64,000 nucleotides of DNA, from contig JACQYI010000006.1 in the NCBI GenBank assembly GCA_016208305.1, positions 868,001 to 932,000 on the forward strand, given 5' to 3'. Of the stretch, positions 36,257-46,114 are shown piece by piece. A model generated the notes under the pieces. The model was not told where the DNA came from and ran no database searches. It saw only the letters and a list, made by a program, of their open reading frames with translations. Numbering within the stretch: position 1 is the stretch's first letter; every line of letters starts with the position of its first letter. The position numbers were made by a program, and so were the translations under genes. Source of the stretch: Oscillatoriophycideae cyanobacterium NC_groundwater_1537_Pr4_S-0.65um_50_18. Its GTDB lineage: Bacteria; Cyanobacteriota; Cyanobacteriia; Elainellales; Elainellaceae.

Positions 36257-37288
36257 GTGTCTGACGAAATCATGATCTGGATTACCCTGGCAACTTTAGC
36301 GGCTGGATTAGGACTCGGTGCGGTTGGTGGTTGGCGGCTCGGACGCAGAAGCCATTCACCGATCGCCCTGTCTTCAGCAACGCCTGCATTACCCTTAGTT
36401 GAGCAGAACACCTCAGTTGAGCAGAACGCCTCAGTTAAGCAGAACGCCTTAGCAGATCAACTGCGGCGGACCCAGATTGCCTATCACAAAGCGACTGAGA
36501 TAGAAAAGTTTAAGTCGGGATTTTTGGCGCGTTCCTCCCATGAGTTGCGATCGCCCATTAACAGCGTCATTAGTCTGCATCAGCTCATCTTGTCAGATTT
36601 ATGTGAAGACCCAGCCGAAGAGCGCGAGTTTATTGGTCAAGCTCAGGCAGCCGCAGAAAAAATGCTGGCGCTGCTCGATCGCCTGATCAGCTTGTCTAAA
36701 ATGAGCTACGGCCTAGAACCTCTGCAAACTCAGCCGTTGTGCCTAGAAGATGTCTTTGCAGAAGTGGAGTACTCTGTTCAGTTGCTGGCTCAAAATCGCA
36801 ACATTCGTCTAGAGATTACCCCGCCTGATCCTGACCTCTATGTTCTGGCAGATCCGCGCTGGCTACGGCAGATTCTCATTAGCCTGATGGATGCACCCCT
36901 TTTGCTCATGCAGGAGGGATATATTCGCCTAAAGAGTCAGGTTGATCTAGAGCGTCAGCAAGTGCAAATTTGGGTAGAGGATGAGCGTCCAGTCGAGTTT
37001 TGGCAAGAATCGAGTGATTTACTAGAGGCTGTCAATGGCAAGAGCCTTAACCCCAGCGTTGCCGCTGACCCCCAGCTTACTAGCGCTCAGATTGCCCAGG
37101 CTCAGGTGCAAGAGGCGATCGCCAAAATTCCTTCACCAGGACTCACGCTTTTAATCATCCAAACCCTGCTAGATGAGATGGCAGGACATCTGGAAATCCT
37201 GGAAATACCATCCGAGAGTTCTCCAGAAAATCACCTGACGCGGATTCAGTGTTCGGTGCCGCTAGCCGATGGGCAAGAAAGTGAATAG
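36257..37288 (+). CDS. histidine kinase-like protein with degenerate ATP-binding domain
   Basis: This 343-residue protein starts at GTG (MSDEIMIWIT); ATG 36272 is an alternative. One membrane helix lies at about residues 5-25. Three 18-bp repeats encode (V)EQNxSV units (about 48-65). The HisKA helix has the acceptor His in ARSSHELRSPINSVISLHQL. The catalytic domain is present but worn: the N box reads QILISLMDAP (no Asn), the G1 box DxGxG is replaced by WVEDERPVEFWQ, and only GLTLLIIQTLLDEMAGHLEI recalls the G2 helix. It may not bind ATP and could act as a phosphotransfer or scaffold protein. Confidence 0.75.
   Translation: MSDEIMIWITLATLAAGLGLGAVGGWRLGRRSHSPIALSSATPALPLVEQNTSVEQNASVKQNALADQLRRTQIAYHKATEIEKFKSGFLARSSHELRSPINSVISLHQLILSDLCEDPAEEREFIGQAQAAAEKMLALLDRLISLSKMSYGLEPLQTQPLCLEDVFAEVEYSVQLLAQNRNIRLEITPPDPDLYVLADPRWLRQILISLMDAPLLLMQEGYIRLKSQVDLERQQVQIWVEDERPVEFWQESSDLLEAVNGKSLNPSVAADPQLTSAQIAQAQVQEAIAKIPSPGLTLLIIQTLLDEMAGHLEILEIPSESSPENHLTRIQCSVPLADGQESE
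36398..36451. repeat. three 18-bp tandem repeats in the degenerate kinase gene
   Basis: GTTGAGCAGAACACCTCA is followed by two close copies with one to three changes. The unit keeps the frame, encoding VEQNTS-VEQNAS-VKQNAL in the linker after the membrane helix. Confidence 0.85.
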
Positions 37289-37324
37289 GTTAAGTTCAGC
37301 AGCAAAGGATGCCAAAGCAGTCAT

Positions 37325-37349
37325 GTAGCGGGGGATATACTCCCGCTAC
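37325..37349. terminator. hairpin between convergent genes
   Basis: GTAGCGGG (37325-37332) pairs with CCCGCTAC (37342-37349). It lies between the convergent kinase-like and ABC transporter genes and could serve both, though there is no strong U tract. Confidence 0.4.
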
Positions 37350-37380
37350 CCAACCTCCCGGCCTCAACGACCACAAGGGC

Positions 37381-39132
37381 TTAGCTGGCCTGATACTGCT
37401 CTAGGGTGTGCTTTTCCCAAAGAGATTGATACAGCCCCGGCTGGGCTAACAGTTCCATATGGGTTCCTATCTGCACGATCGTCCCCTGATCCATCACCAT
37501 AATGCGATCGGCTGTGGCCGCTGCCGAAAGCTGATGAGAGATAAACAGCACCGTTTTGCGGCGCGTCCCTTCAGAGAGATTTCGTAGGATTTGCGTTGCG
37601 GTTTGATTGTCAACGCTAGATAGAGAGTCATCCAAAATCAGGATGGGCGCATCGACTAGCAGCGCCCTGGCCAGCGCCGTCCGTTGCCGCTGCCCGCCTG
37701 AAAGCGTAATGCCCCTCTCACCTACGATCGTTTTGTACTGCTGAGGAAAGTTAAGGATCTCGCCATGAATTTGCGCAGCCTTAGCAGCCAGCTCAACCTG
37801 CGGCTGTTCGCTCACCGGATCGCCGTAGCGAACATTATTTTTAATCGTTGTACTAAACAAAAAGCTCTCTTGCGGCACGTAAGCGATCGCAGCCCGCAGG
37901 TCTTGCAAGCGAATCTGGGTAATGTCGTAGCCATCCACAAAAAGCTGACCTGGCGCGACATCCAACAAGCGGGGCAGGGCATTAGCCAAAGTAGATTTGC
38001 CTGAGCCAATCGAACCAACCACGGCGATCGTTTCTCCTGGTTCAATCACAAAGTTAATGTCGTTTAACGCAGCAGTCGCAGCATCAGGATAGGTGTAAGA
38101 CAAATGCTGCGCTGTGATCCAGCCTTTCACCTGCTGCCGAGGCAAGACGATCGCATTTTGCACATCCTTGATCTGCGGCTCGTTAGACAAAATAGACTCA
38201 AGGCGATCGATGCTCACTTCACCCCGCTGGTAGGCCGTAATCGTAAACCCCAGCAGCGCTGTCGGAAAGACTAAATTTTGGGCAAACAGCAGCAGCGCCA
38301 CAAAGCCACCGACGCTGATCGTCCCATCGGCGATCGCCCCTACTCCCAGCGCCAGCAGCGCCAACTGGCTGATGCTAGCCAAGCCGCGCAGCAGCGGAAA
38401 GAGGGTATTTTGCGTCTTGGCAAGGTTGAGGTTGCGGGTCAACATCTGCTGATTGAGCTGATGAAAGGCGCGACGTTCGTTGTCTTCCTGAGCGTAGATC
38501 TTGATTAGCGCCATACCGCTCATATCTTCCTGAATCAAATCGCTCAGGTCAGCGTTGGCCTCTTGGACTTGAAGCTGCTGGTTGCGAAGACGGTTGCTAA
38601 ACAACTGCACCAAAATCAAAATGCAAGGAAAGATGACGATCGCCACTAGCGTCAACCAAACGCTAATGCTCAGCATTGCAGGCAAGGTCATCGCGTAAGC
38701 AAACACCATGTTTGCCAGACTCAATACCGCAAAACCCAGCAACCGACGAATATTATCCACATCGCTGGTAGCACGGCTGATCAAATCTCCAGGCGTATTC
38801 ACGGCAAAATAGCTTGGCTCAAGCGTCAGCAGATGGTTAAAAATCTTCTGCTTGAGGTCAAACTCGACCTGCCGACCCACCCCAAACAACAGCGTCCGAG
38901 AAGACATCCTCACGAGCCACATGACGGAAGCCAGGATCAAAATCAGCACTGCGTAAAAAATTACCCGCTCCATCGTGAAGGTAGCTTGCAGCTCATCTAG
39001 CCCATCCCGAATCAGCAGCGGAATATAGACCCCTAGCCCATTAACGACCAATAAAGACAAAATCCCCAAGGCGGCTTGCCGCCAGTGGGGACGCATATAG
39101 GCACCAAGTTTTTGCAGTCGTGCATCAGCCAT
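37381..39132 (-). CDS. ABC exporter, fused membrane and ATPase domains
   Basis: This 583-residue half-transporter of the MsbA/MDR type should work as a homodimer. Six membrane helices occupy residues 15-305. The ATPase has Walker A VVGSIGSGKSTLANAL (about 370), the signature ITLSGGQRQRTALARALL (about 474), Walker B APILILDDSLSSVD (about 497) and the H loop LFISHQLSAAATADRIMVMD. Walker B is followed by Asp-Asp-Ser rather than Asp-Glu, so the usual catalytic Glu is Asp here, a substitution that recurs in part of this subfamily. Likely cargo is a lipid or drug-like molecule. The gene lies 32 bp from the DUF218 gene on the same strand, so they may be co-transcribed. Confidence 0.88.
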   Translation of the reverse strand: MADARLQKLGAYMRPHWRQAALGILSLLVVNGLGVYIPLLIRDGLDELQATFTMERVIFYAVLILILASVMWLVRMSSRTLLFGVGRQVEFDLKQKIFNHLLTLEPSYFAVNTPGDLISRATSDVDNIRRLLGFAVLSLANMVFAYAMTLPAMLSISVWLTLVAIVIFPCILILVQLFSNRLRNQQLQVQEANADLSDLIQEDMSGMALIKIYAQEDNERRAFHQLNQQMLTRNLNLAKTQNTLFPLLRGLASISQLALLALGVGAIADGTISVGGFVALLLFAQNLVFPTALLGFTITAYQRGEVSIDRLESILSNEPQIKDVQNAIVLPRQQVKGWITAQHLSYTYPDAATAALNDINFVIEPGETIAVVGSIGSGKSTLANALPRLLDVAPGQLFVDGYDITQIRLQDLRAAIAYVPQESFLFSTTIKNNVRYGDPVSEQPQVELAAKAAQIHGEILNFPQQYKTIVGERGITLSGGQRQRTALARALLVDAPILILDDSLSSVDNQTATQILRNLSEGTRRKTVLFISHQLSAAATADRIMVMDQGTIVQIGTHMELLAQPGLYQSLWEKHTLEQYQAS

Positions 39133-39164
39133 GTTGGGAGGAGAGGGTTGAGATACTCCCTAGC

Positions 39165-40256
39165 TTACACACCCAGCGGATCAGTCAGCCAGCCCCGCAG
39201 AAAATAGTAGACGGTTGCCAGGTACTCATCTACAACGCGACTGCTAATCACCAAAGCTTCGGCACTGGGGATCAGATCAGTCAGCGCCGCCAGCCGCAGC
39301 CCCGCCTGACTCTGAAACACATAGAAATCTGTGGGTTTGGGAATGATGCCAAAATTGAGTCGGGCAAAGGTAGAGGCCGTTCGCCTCAGCCCCAAGGCCG
39401 GAGTTACGAGTTGGATAGGAATCCGCGATCCAGAATCAGCAGCCCCGGTCGGCACTTCTTGAATCGAGCCGTTATCGCAGGTGGCATACAGACGGCAGTT
39501 GTCGCTCACATCACCTGGACTGAGGATTTTACGCACTGCGATCGCACTGCTGCGCGGATCAACGCCATCCGTCTCAATCCGCACCTGCGACCCATCTACC
39601 CCCGCCCGCTGCACCAGAAAGTTAGTAATCACATCGGTTGAGGTGACATTGGGCTGAGCCAGAATCGGCTGTGGCCCTGCACTGACAATCACGAGTGGCG
39701 TATTGCCCCGCGATCGCTGCTCGGCGTACAGCTGTCCTGCATACAGCAACCGAGATTGAAGCGTCACGCTCAGACCATCGGCAATGTTGCTCAACTGCGA
39801 TCGCAGCCGATAAGCCGGATTGCTGGGGGTTGTGCCATCTCCCAAAACCACAATAGCAGGCACATCGCGATCGGTCGGACGCTGGCTCAGTTCCAGTGCC
39901 GATTTCTGCTCAGTTTGCGCTGTTAGCAGATAAGCGGTTAGCGGCAAGCTGGCAATGAGCAAAATAATCAGAGCAGCCATCACCTGCGAACCATCCACTT
40001 TTTTCGTCCCTACCCGCACCGAAGAGGCCAGGAGAATCAGCACTAGCCCCAGAGGCCGCAACGGAAAGGAGATCACGCCCCACAGTACGCCAACAGTTTT
40101 GTTGGTGGGGTCTAAAAAGGCAAGCACCATGAGCAGCACCAGCACCAACCCACCCAACCATGTCAAATATCGCCGATCGATCCAGGTCAGCAATACGAAA
40201 CGCACCAGGAAATAAATTCCTACCAGAACAAGAATTTGAGTGATCAATTCAAACAT
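39165..40256 (-). CDS. DUF218 (YdcF/ElyC-like) membrane protein
   Basis: This 363-residue protein has about four N-terminal membrane helices (residues 5-115), followed by a soluble DUF218 domain: VPAIVVLGDGTTPSNPAYRL, SRLLYAGQLYAEQRSRGNTP, LVIVSAG. ITNFLVQRAGVDGSQVRIET matches the family motif with its acidic residue. Relatives such as ElyC and SanA act in envelope integrity. GAGG lies eight bases before the ATG. It is upstream of the ABC exporter on the same strand. Confidence 0.78.
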   Translation of the reverse strand: MFELITQILVLVGIYFLVRFVLLTWIDRRYLTWLGGLVLVLLMVLAFLDPTNKTVGVLWGVISFPLRPLGLVLILLASSVRVGTKKVDGSQVMAALIILLIASLPLTAYLLTAQTEQKSALELSQRPTDRDVPAIVVLGDGTTPSNPAYRLRSQLSNIADGLSVTLQSRLLYAGQLYAEQRSRGNTPLVIVSAGPQPILAQPNVTSTDVITNFLVQRAGVDGSQVRIETDGVDPRSSAIAVRKILSPGDVSDNCRLYATCDNGSIQEVPTGAADSGSRIPIQLVTPALGLRRTASTFARLNFGIIPKPTDFYVFQSQAGLRLAALTDLIPSAEALVISSRVVDEYLATVYYFLRGWLTDPLGV

Positions 40257-40629
40257 TGCGACCCTCTCTTACACCACCCATACAAAACCTGCCTAATTAA
40301 AGCTGCATATTTAGCGTATTGGACTAGCCTTGTTTAACTGTAATCAAACTCTGCTCAAATCAATCACTTAAAAGAAAATTAATTTAAGAAATTTTAGGAT
40401 CGCCTGATGAAATTTAGGGTTTAGCGCCTGCGTTCGTTCACCTTTGATCAAGATACGCCAAAAAAAAGGGCGAGATTTTCTCACCCAATGGACGTATTGA
40501 ACGCTCAATATAAAAGTTTTCTGCCCCCAAATCTGCTCTTAAGAGTCATTCTGAGAATATTCGCTCCCTTAGCCTGAAAAGCCTCTCTCGCTCTCCTCAA
40601 TCCACAAGCCTCAATGGAACGGCTATCAA
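40257..40629. other. gap between the sugar transferase and the DUF218 gene
   Basis: Apart from the terminator at 40460-40486 nothing was recognised. The promoter for the minus-strand DUF218/ABC pair is presumably close to 40257-40400. Confidence 0.4.
40460..40486 (-). terminator. intrinsic terminator of the sugar transferase gene
   Basis: On the minus strand GGGTGAGA pairs with TCTCGCCC (8 bp with one G-U) around a 3-nt loop and is followed by about eight U residues. It lies 144 bp after the stop of the sugar transferase gene. Confidence 0.8.
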
Positions 40630-41319
40630 TTAGTAAGCCCCTGCCCGCTTGGTCAGCAGTACAGCCAAGGTTCTCCAAATGATCGCCAAATCATAGAGAG
40701 GAGTCCAGAGAGCCTGGTACCGAAGGTCAAGATCCACCACATCCTCAAAGTTTTGAATAGCCGATCGCCCGTTGACCTGCCATTCGCCCGTTAGCCCTGG
40801 CTTGACGTTAAGCCGCTGCCAATGGCGAACATCATACTGAATTACCTCGTCATGGGTAGGAGGACGAGTTCCCACTAGGCTCATCTCACCCACCAAAACA
40901 TTCCAAAACTGGGGAAATTCATCTAGGCTGGTCTTACGCAGAAACCGCCCTACCCGTGTCACTCTGGGGTCTTGCTTGTTCTTAAAAATCAGCCCCTGCG
41001 CCTCATTATGAACCGAGGTCTTCAAATCATCAGCATCTTTCACCATCGAGCGAAATTTGCGGATAACAATGGGTCGCCCCTGCAAGCCGTAGCGCACCTG
41101 CCGATAAAGAATAGGGCCGGGGCTATCCAGCTTGATGAGAATTGCTAAAGGGACAAAAAGAATGGCAAAGAGGCTCAGCCCTAAGATCGCCCCACCTATA
41201 TCAAGCGTGCGCTTGATCAGGCAAAGCGTGGAGCGATGGGGAGAATCAAACTGAGGAGATTCAAACCGAGGAGATTCAGGAAGGTCAAGCGCTGCTGATG
41301 AAACCGAGTTGCCATTCAT
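40630..41319 (-). CDS. polyprenyl-phosphate sugar-1-phosphate transferase (WbaP/WcaJ core)
   Basis: This 229-residue bacterial sugar transferase starts polysaccharide repeat-unit synthesis by moving a sugar-1-phosphate to a polyprenyl phosphate. After a Ser/Pro-rich start come KRTLDIGGAILGLSLFAILF (re-entrant membrane helix), LIKLDSPGPILYRQVRYGLQ, IRKFRSMVKDADDL (Arg-rich and acidic catalytic patch), TSLDEFPQFWNVLVGEMSLV, GTRPPTHDEV and KPGLTGEWQVNGRS. It is the short single-membrane-segment form. It fits well with the glycosyltransferases upstream in the window. Confidence 0.93.
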   Translation of the reverse strand: MNGNSVSSAALDLPESPRFESPQFDSPHRSTLCLIKRTLDIGGAILGLSLFAILFVPLAILIKLDSPGPILYRQVRYGLQGRPIVIRKFRSMVKDADDLKTSVHNEAQGLIFKNKQDPRVTRVGRFLRKTSLDEFPQFWNVLVGEMSLVGTRPPTHDEVIQYDVRHWQRLNVKPGLTGEWQVNGRSAIQNFEDVVDLDLRYQALWTPLYDLAIIWRTLAVLLTKRAGAY

Positions 41320-41844
41320 TTTGGTAGTGCCCTGGAGAAATATCCACGCTGACTGGATTGCTGCGAAACTTCAGTGTTTCTACTGGCAATATAGGATGGT
41401 TTCTCTAGAGACATTGACTCAGAGGCTGCCTTTTTGCAGAAACTTCTTATTCCCTCACAGATTCTCTATTTTTGTGAATTTTCCATGAAGTTCAGTCGAT
41501 GCGTTGCAATATCTATATTTTTATACGTTGATCGGCTCTGGAAATGAGTCACTTTATTGCCCTCAAATAAATTTCAAGTAAAGATCGACTCTTTTCTCCG
41601 GACGGAAATACGGATTGTATCTGCGGAATACACTGAACTCATTTTGTTTATTTCATCACCTATAGCCAAAAAGGCAAGGCTGTATCCATCAATACAAATT
41701 TGCATATTGGTAGAGACCTCATTCCCCCTCTGCGGCGAAGTGAGGAGAGAGCTCATGCCTACTCGCATCTTGTTACTTATCTTCGTTGAACCCCCACAAG
41801 CCAGAGGTTAGGTGTAGTGTTGGGATGTAAAAGAAGCTTCGGGA
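41320..41844. other. gap upstream of the GH57-like gene
   Basis: No confident gene. A possible 18-codon frame (41755-41811, MPTRILLLIFVEPPQARG) ends 34 bp before the GH57-like ATG, but lacks support. It presumably holds two divergent promoters. Confidence 0.35.
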
Positions 41845-43356
41845 GTGCAAGCCATGCCATTTGCTGCCCAGTCATCTGCTACCCAGACTGCGATCGCCTC
41901 TTCCTTGCCCCAACTGCCCGAAATCATAGACAACTTGCCCAACCTTTGTGGAGCTGAAGCAAACGTTCAGGCCATTACCCAGCTTCAACAGCCAATCTGG
42001 CTACCCCACACCAATCTGCAACTGCAAAATATCTCAGCGGGATTTGCGATCGCCCTGCATATGCACCAGCCCACCATTCCAGCAGGGGCAAGCGGCGAAC
42101 TTATTGGCAACCTGCAACGTATGTTTGAGCATCCTAACGAGGGAGACAACCACAATGCGGGGGTCTTTGCCTGGTGCTATTCTCGCATGGCAGATTTTAT
42201 TCCAGATTTGGTTAGCCAGGGCTGCAACCCTCGCGTCATGCTGGACTACTCCGGCAATCTGCTGTGGGGACTGCGGCAAATGGGGCGCGGCGACATCTTA
42301 GACAACCTGAAGCGCATCACTTGTGAGCAGGATTACCAGCCCTATGTAGAGTGGCTAGGCACCCTGTGGAGCCATGCCGTCGTGCCCTCTACACCCATTC
42401 CCGACATCAAGCTGCATATTCAAGCCTGGCAGCATCAGTTTGCCGCTGTCTTTGGCTGGGAAGCCCTGGCGCGCGTCAAAGGCTTTTCCCCTCCAGAAAT
42501 GCATCTGCCCAACCATCCCGATACGCTCTACGAGTTGATCAAGGCGCTGAAAGACTGTGGCTACCGTTGGCTGCTGGTGCAGGAGCATTCCGTAGAAAGC
42601 CTAAACGGACATCCTTTAGGCTTTAAGCATGTGCCGCATCGGCTAGTGGCACGCAATTCTGCGGGTGACGTTGTGAGCATGACGGCCTTGATTAAGACTC
42701 AGGGATCAGATACCAAGCTCGTTGGACAGATGCAGCCTTACTATGAGGCCAAGACGCTTTCGCCTGTGCAAATTGATGGGGTAATGATCCCGCCCTTGGT
42801 GTCGCAGATTAGCGATGGCGAAAATGGCGGCGTCATGATGAATGAGTTTCCCTCTGCCTTTAAACAAGCCTGGGGAGATGCCAAGCAGGGCAAGACTGTG
42901 GGTTTCACAGGCAGCGAGTATCTAGAGCTAATTGAAGCAGCAGGCTGTAATTTAGAAAATTTACCGACCTGTCAGGCGATCGGGCAATATCGGATTTGGG
43001 AGCGTATTGACACCTGCACACCTGAGAATGTGGCGCGAGCGATACAGGAAATTCAGGCAGAGCATCCTAACTTTCATATGGATGGTGCTTCCTGGACGAG
43101 CGATCTGAGCTGGGTCAGAGGCTACGAAAATGTTTTGACGCCCATGAATCAATTGAGCGCTCAATTTCACGAGGCGATCGATCCCCTCATACAGGCTGAT
43201 CCGGCAGTAGCTCAGCAGCAACGCTATCGCAATGCGCTCTTGCACAACCTGCTGCTACAAACAAGCTGCTTCCGCTATTGGGGGCAAGGAGCCTGGACAG
43301 ACTATGCCCGCGAGATTGCTAGACGTGGCGAGGAAATTTTACGCGCTGAGTTCTAG
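41845..43356 (+). CDS. glycoside hydrolase family 57-like protein
   Basis: This 503-residue protein has the GH57 region I motif FAIALHMHQPTIPAG (HxHQP), VMLDYSGNLLWGLRQMGRGD, and GFSPPEMHLPNHPDTLYELI, which resembles the region near the catalytic residues. GH57 enzymes are alpha-amylases, amylopullulanases or branching enzymes acting on alpha-glucans such as glycogen. The protein lacks a signal peptide, so it is probably cytosolic. Which activity applies cannot be read off. The ATG lies directly upstream of MPFAAQSSATQTA. Confidence 0.8.
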   Translation: MQAMPFAAQSSATQTAIASSLPQLPEIIDNLPNLCGAEANVQAITQLQQPIWLPHTNLQLQNISAGFAIALHMHQPTIPAGASGELIGNLQRMFEHPNEGDNHNAGVFAWCYSRMADFIPDLVSQGCNPRVMLDYSGNLLWGLRQMGRGDILDNLKRITCEQDYQPYVEWLGTLWSHAVVPSTPIPDIKLHIQAWQHQFAAVFGWEALARVKGFSPPEMHLPNHPDTLYELIKALKDCGYRWLLVQEHSVESLNGHPLGFKHVPHRLVARNSAGDVVSMTALIKTQGSDTKLVGQMQPYYEAKTLSPVQIDGVMIPPLVSQISDGENGGVMMNEFPSAFKQAWGDAKQGKTVGFTGSEYLELIEAAGCNLENLPTCQAIGQYRIWERIDTCTPENVARAIQEIQAEHPNFHMDGASWTSDLSWVRGYENVLTPMNQLSAQFHEAIDPLIQADPAVAQQQRYRNALLHNLLLQTSCFRYWGQGAWTDYAREIARRGEEILRAEF

Positions 43357-43538
43357 CCGCTTGCCTTGGCTAATATTTGAGTGCTGAAACTTGGGTGAGG
43401 TTCTGCAAGGATTTTTTGTGGCATGGTCTTTGCCTGTGCTGCAAAAAATCCCTGCCGTTTTAGGACTACCGAAATTTTTTAGGAGCCAGTTGACACTCTG
43501 CCCAGAGAGACTGTTAAGATAGGGGAGGTGAAAACCGT

Positions 43539-43610
43539 TGGGGCGTCGCCAAGTGGTAAGGCAGCGGGTTTTGGTCTCGCCATTCCTAGGTTCGAATCCT
43601 AGCGCCCCAG
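43539..43610 (+). tRNA. trnQ: tRNA-Gln (anticodon UUG)
   Basis: The acceptor stem TGGGGCG (43539-43545) pairs with CGCCCCA (43603-43609), followed by discriminator G. The anticodon stem GCGGG/CTCGC (one G-U) encloses TTTTGGT, giving anticodon TTG. The T arm is CTAGG-TTCGAAT-CCTAG. No CCA is encoded. There is no other tRNA nearby. Confidence 0.96.
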
Positions 43611-43801
43611 TTCTACAGAATCAGTTTAGTGGTCTATAGGTTTAACAGCCTGGTCCATTGGCTTGTCTCAAGGCAAATTTATCTTGAGGCACTAGAGTTG
43701 AGGTGTTTCTGCGACCTGTCCCATTGCCGCAAAAACACCCCTAGAAAGTCCTTTAGAGAAATACCCTAGTGAACCAAGCTCAGACTCAAGCCTACAGAAG
43801 C

Positions 43802-46114
43802 TTAGGGCTTTTCTTGATCGACTTGCTCTACTTGGCTAACGCGATGCAGCTTAATGACATCACTCATTTTGCGAATCTGTGTGAACGTGCGCTCTAGCTG
43901 AGCATGATCGAGGATATCGATGCCTAAGCTAATGGTTGCCGTTTGCCCTGGGAAAGTCTTAACTTGAGCGCTGCGCACGTTAATGTTGTAGTCGCTCAAG
44001 CGGGACAAAATATCTTTGAGCACGCCAACGCGATCGATCACCTCAATTTGCACCTGTACGGGATAGGTTTGAGGGCGACTGCTGCTTCTAGAATCGTTCC
44101 AGCTAACTGGAATCAGGCGATCGCCCGGAATGCTGTCGGTGTTGTGGCATCCCTGCCGATGGATCGAAATGCCTCGGCTGCCCAACGTCACCACGCCGAT
44201 AATGGCCTCACCTGGAACCGGGTTACAGCATCCGGCCAAACTGTAGAGCAGTCCCTCAACTCCGGCAATAGGCGAGTCTTTGGCGCGGGTAGAAACCGGG
44301 CTAGCAGCCACAGAGTGGGAAGGCAGCAGCAGCATTTCCTGCTCATGGGTGGCAGCAGGGGCGATCGGCTGTTTGGCTTTGACGGCTTCTCGAATGCGGT
44401 TGACTACCAGATTCAAGGTGATTTCGCCATAGCCTAGTGCCGCAATCAGATCGTCGGGGGAGGCGTAGTTACAGCGTTCGGCCACCATTTGCATCGGGTC
44501 AGACTTGAGCAGCGCATCTAGGCCGCTCTTGCCCAGCTCTTTTTCCAACAGTTCTCGACCCCGCAGCATGTTGTCATCTCGGTTCGATCGCTTGTACCAC
44601 TGCCGAATCCGATTTCGAGCACCCGTTGTGACTGCAAAATTGAGCCAGTCCAAGCTGGGATGCGCATTCTTCTGCGTAATGATTTCCACAATATCGCCAT
44701 TTTTGAGGCAGGTGTCTAGCGTGACCATGCGCTCGTTCACCCTGGCTCCGGCGCAGTGGTTGCCCACCTCCGTATGGATGCGATAGGCAAAATCTACCGG
44801 AGTTGCCCCCTGATTCAGCGCCACCACATCGCCCCCCGGTGTAAACACATAAACATCATCGGCAAATAGATTGTCCTTAACGTTTTCCAGATACTCCTGA
44901 GCATCTTTCAGGTCACTTTGCCATTCCAACAGCTGCCGCAGCCAGGTAAATTTTTCGTCATCTGTAGAAAGCTTGGTGCTAGAGTGACCAGACTCCTTGT
45001 ATTTCCAATGGGCGGCAATGCCATATTCGGCAATGTGATGCATTTCCAGCGTGCGGATCTGGACTTCGATCGGTCTGCCCGTTGTACCAATCACAACCGT
45101 ATGAAGCGACTGGTAGCGGTTGGGCTTGGGCAAACCAATGTAATCTTTAAAGCGACCTGGAATCGGGCGAAACGCATCATGGACGACGGCTAGCGCTCGA
45201 TAACATTCATCATTGGTTTGGACAATGACGCGAATGGCCGCGATATCATAGATTTCCTGAAACTGCTTTTGCTGCCGCTGCATCTTGTGATAGATGCCGT
45301 ATAGATGCTTGGGGCGACCACTAATTTCTGAGCAGTGAATACCAAGCTGCTGGAGGCGATCGCGCAGGGTTTCGGCCACCTGCTCTAGTCGAGTTTCGCG
45401 ATCGATGCGCTTATCGGCAACTAGCTCCTGCATTTCCCGGTAGGCTTCTGGCTCAAGATACTTGAAGGCAATGTCTTCCAGCTCCCACTTAAAGCGACCG
45501 ATGCCCAGCCGATTGGCTAAAGGCGCAAAAATTTCACGGGTTTCTAGGGCAATGCGACGGCGCTTGTCATCCGGCAGATGCTCCAGGGTGCGCATATTGT
45601 GCAGGCGATCGGCTAGCTTAACGACAATTACCCGGATGTCCTGCGCCATGGCCAAAAACATGCGGCGAAAGTTCTCGGCTTGTCGCTCAGTCTTGCTGGA
45701 AAAGTTGAATTTAGACAGCTTGGTAACACCCTCAACCAGCAGCCTCACCTCTACACCAAAGCGACTCTCAATTTCTTCGCCCGTAACATCAGTATCTTCA
45801 ATAACGTCGTGCAAAAAGCCTGCCGCGATCATGGCTCCGCTCCCGCCCAGGTCGCGCAATAGCCCCGCAACGGCCACCGGATGAGCAATGTAGGGTTCTC
45901 CAGAAGCGCGATATTGTCCTTGATGCAAACAATAGGCAAACTCAAACGCCTTACAGAGCAGCGTTGCATCTGCCGAAACGGGACTCCCATCACAAGCCAG
46001 AGGCGATCGCTGCTCAATGATGCACCCCTGAAGCCACTCAGGCAAGGTAATGTCGGTGGGAATATCTGCTGCTAGGTTCATGCTATCGAGGTCAGATCGA
46101 GTGCTAATGATCAT
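43802..46114 (-). CDS. spoT: bifunctional (p)ppGpp synthetase/hydrolase
   Basis: This 770-residue Rel/SpoT protein makes and degrades the alarmone (p)ppGpp. The HD hydrolase domain is intact (YIAHPVAVAGLLRDLGG, AAGFLHDVIEDTDVTGEE with the HDxxED motif). The synthetase domain has YGIYHKMQRQQKQFQEIYD, AIRVIVQTNDECYRALAVVH and PKPNRYQSLHTVVIGTTGRP. A TGS domain (VYVFTPGGDVVALNQGATPV) and a C-terminal ACT domain follow. It is the single long-form Rel expected in cyanobacteria. ATG 46081 (MNLAADIPTD) is an alternative start. Confidence 0.95.
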   Translation of the reverse strand: MIISTRSDLDSMNLAADIPTDITLPEWLQGCIIEQRSPLACDGSPVSADATLLCKAFEFAYCLHQGQYRASGEPYIAHPVAVAGLLRDLGGSGAMIAAGFLHDVIEDTDVTGEEIESRFGVEVRLLVEGVTKLSKFNFSSKTERQAENFRRMFLAMAQDIRVIVVKLADRLHNMRTLEHLPDDKRRRIALETREIFAPLANRLGIGRFKWELEDIAFKYLEPEAYREMQELVADKRIDRETRLEQVAETLRDRLQQLGIHCSEISGRPKHLYGIYHKMQRQQKQFQEIYDIAAIRVIVQTNDECYRALAVVHDAFRPIPGRFKDYIGLPKPNRYQSLHTVVIGTTGRPIEVQIRTLEMHHIAEYGIAAHWKYKESGHSSTKLSTDDEKFTWLRQLLEWQSDLKDAQEYLENVKDNLFADDVYVFTPGGDVVALNQGATPVDFAYRIHTEVGNHCAGARVNERMVTLDTCLKNGDIVEIITQKNAHPSLDWLNFAVTTGARNRIRQWYKRSNRDDNMLRGRELLEKELGKSGLDALLKSDPMQMVAERCNYASPDDLIAALGYGEITLNLVVNRIREAVKAKQPIAPAATHEQEMLLLPSHSVAASPVSTRAKDSPIAGVEGLLYSLAGCCNPVPGEAIIGVVTLGSRGISIHRQGCHNTDSIPGDRLIPVSWNDSRSSSRPQTYPVQVQIEVIDRVGVLKDILSRLSDYNINVRSAQVKTFPGQTATISLGIDILDHAQLERTFTQIRKMSDVIKLHRVSQVEQVDQEKP

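Noticed and set aside
41557-41811. 84-codon frame upstream of the GH57-like gene
   Set aside because: No conserved features; overlapped by another frame on the opposite strand; likely chance.
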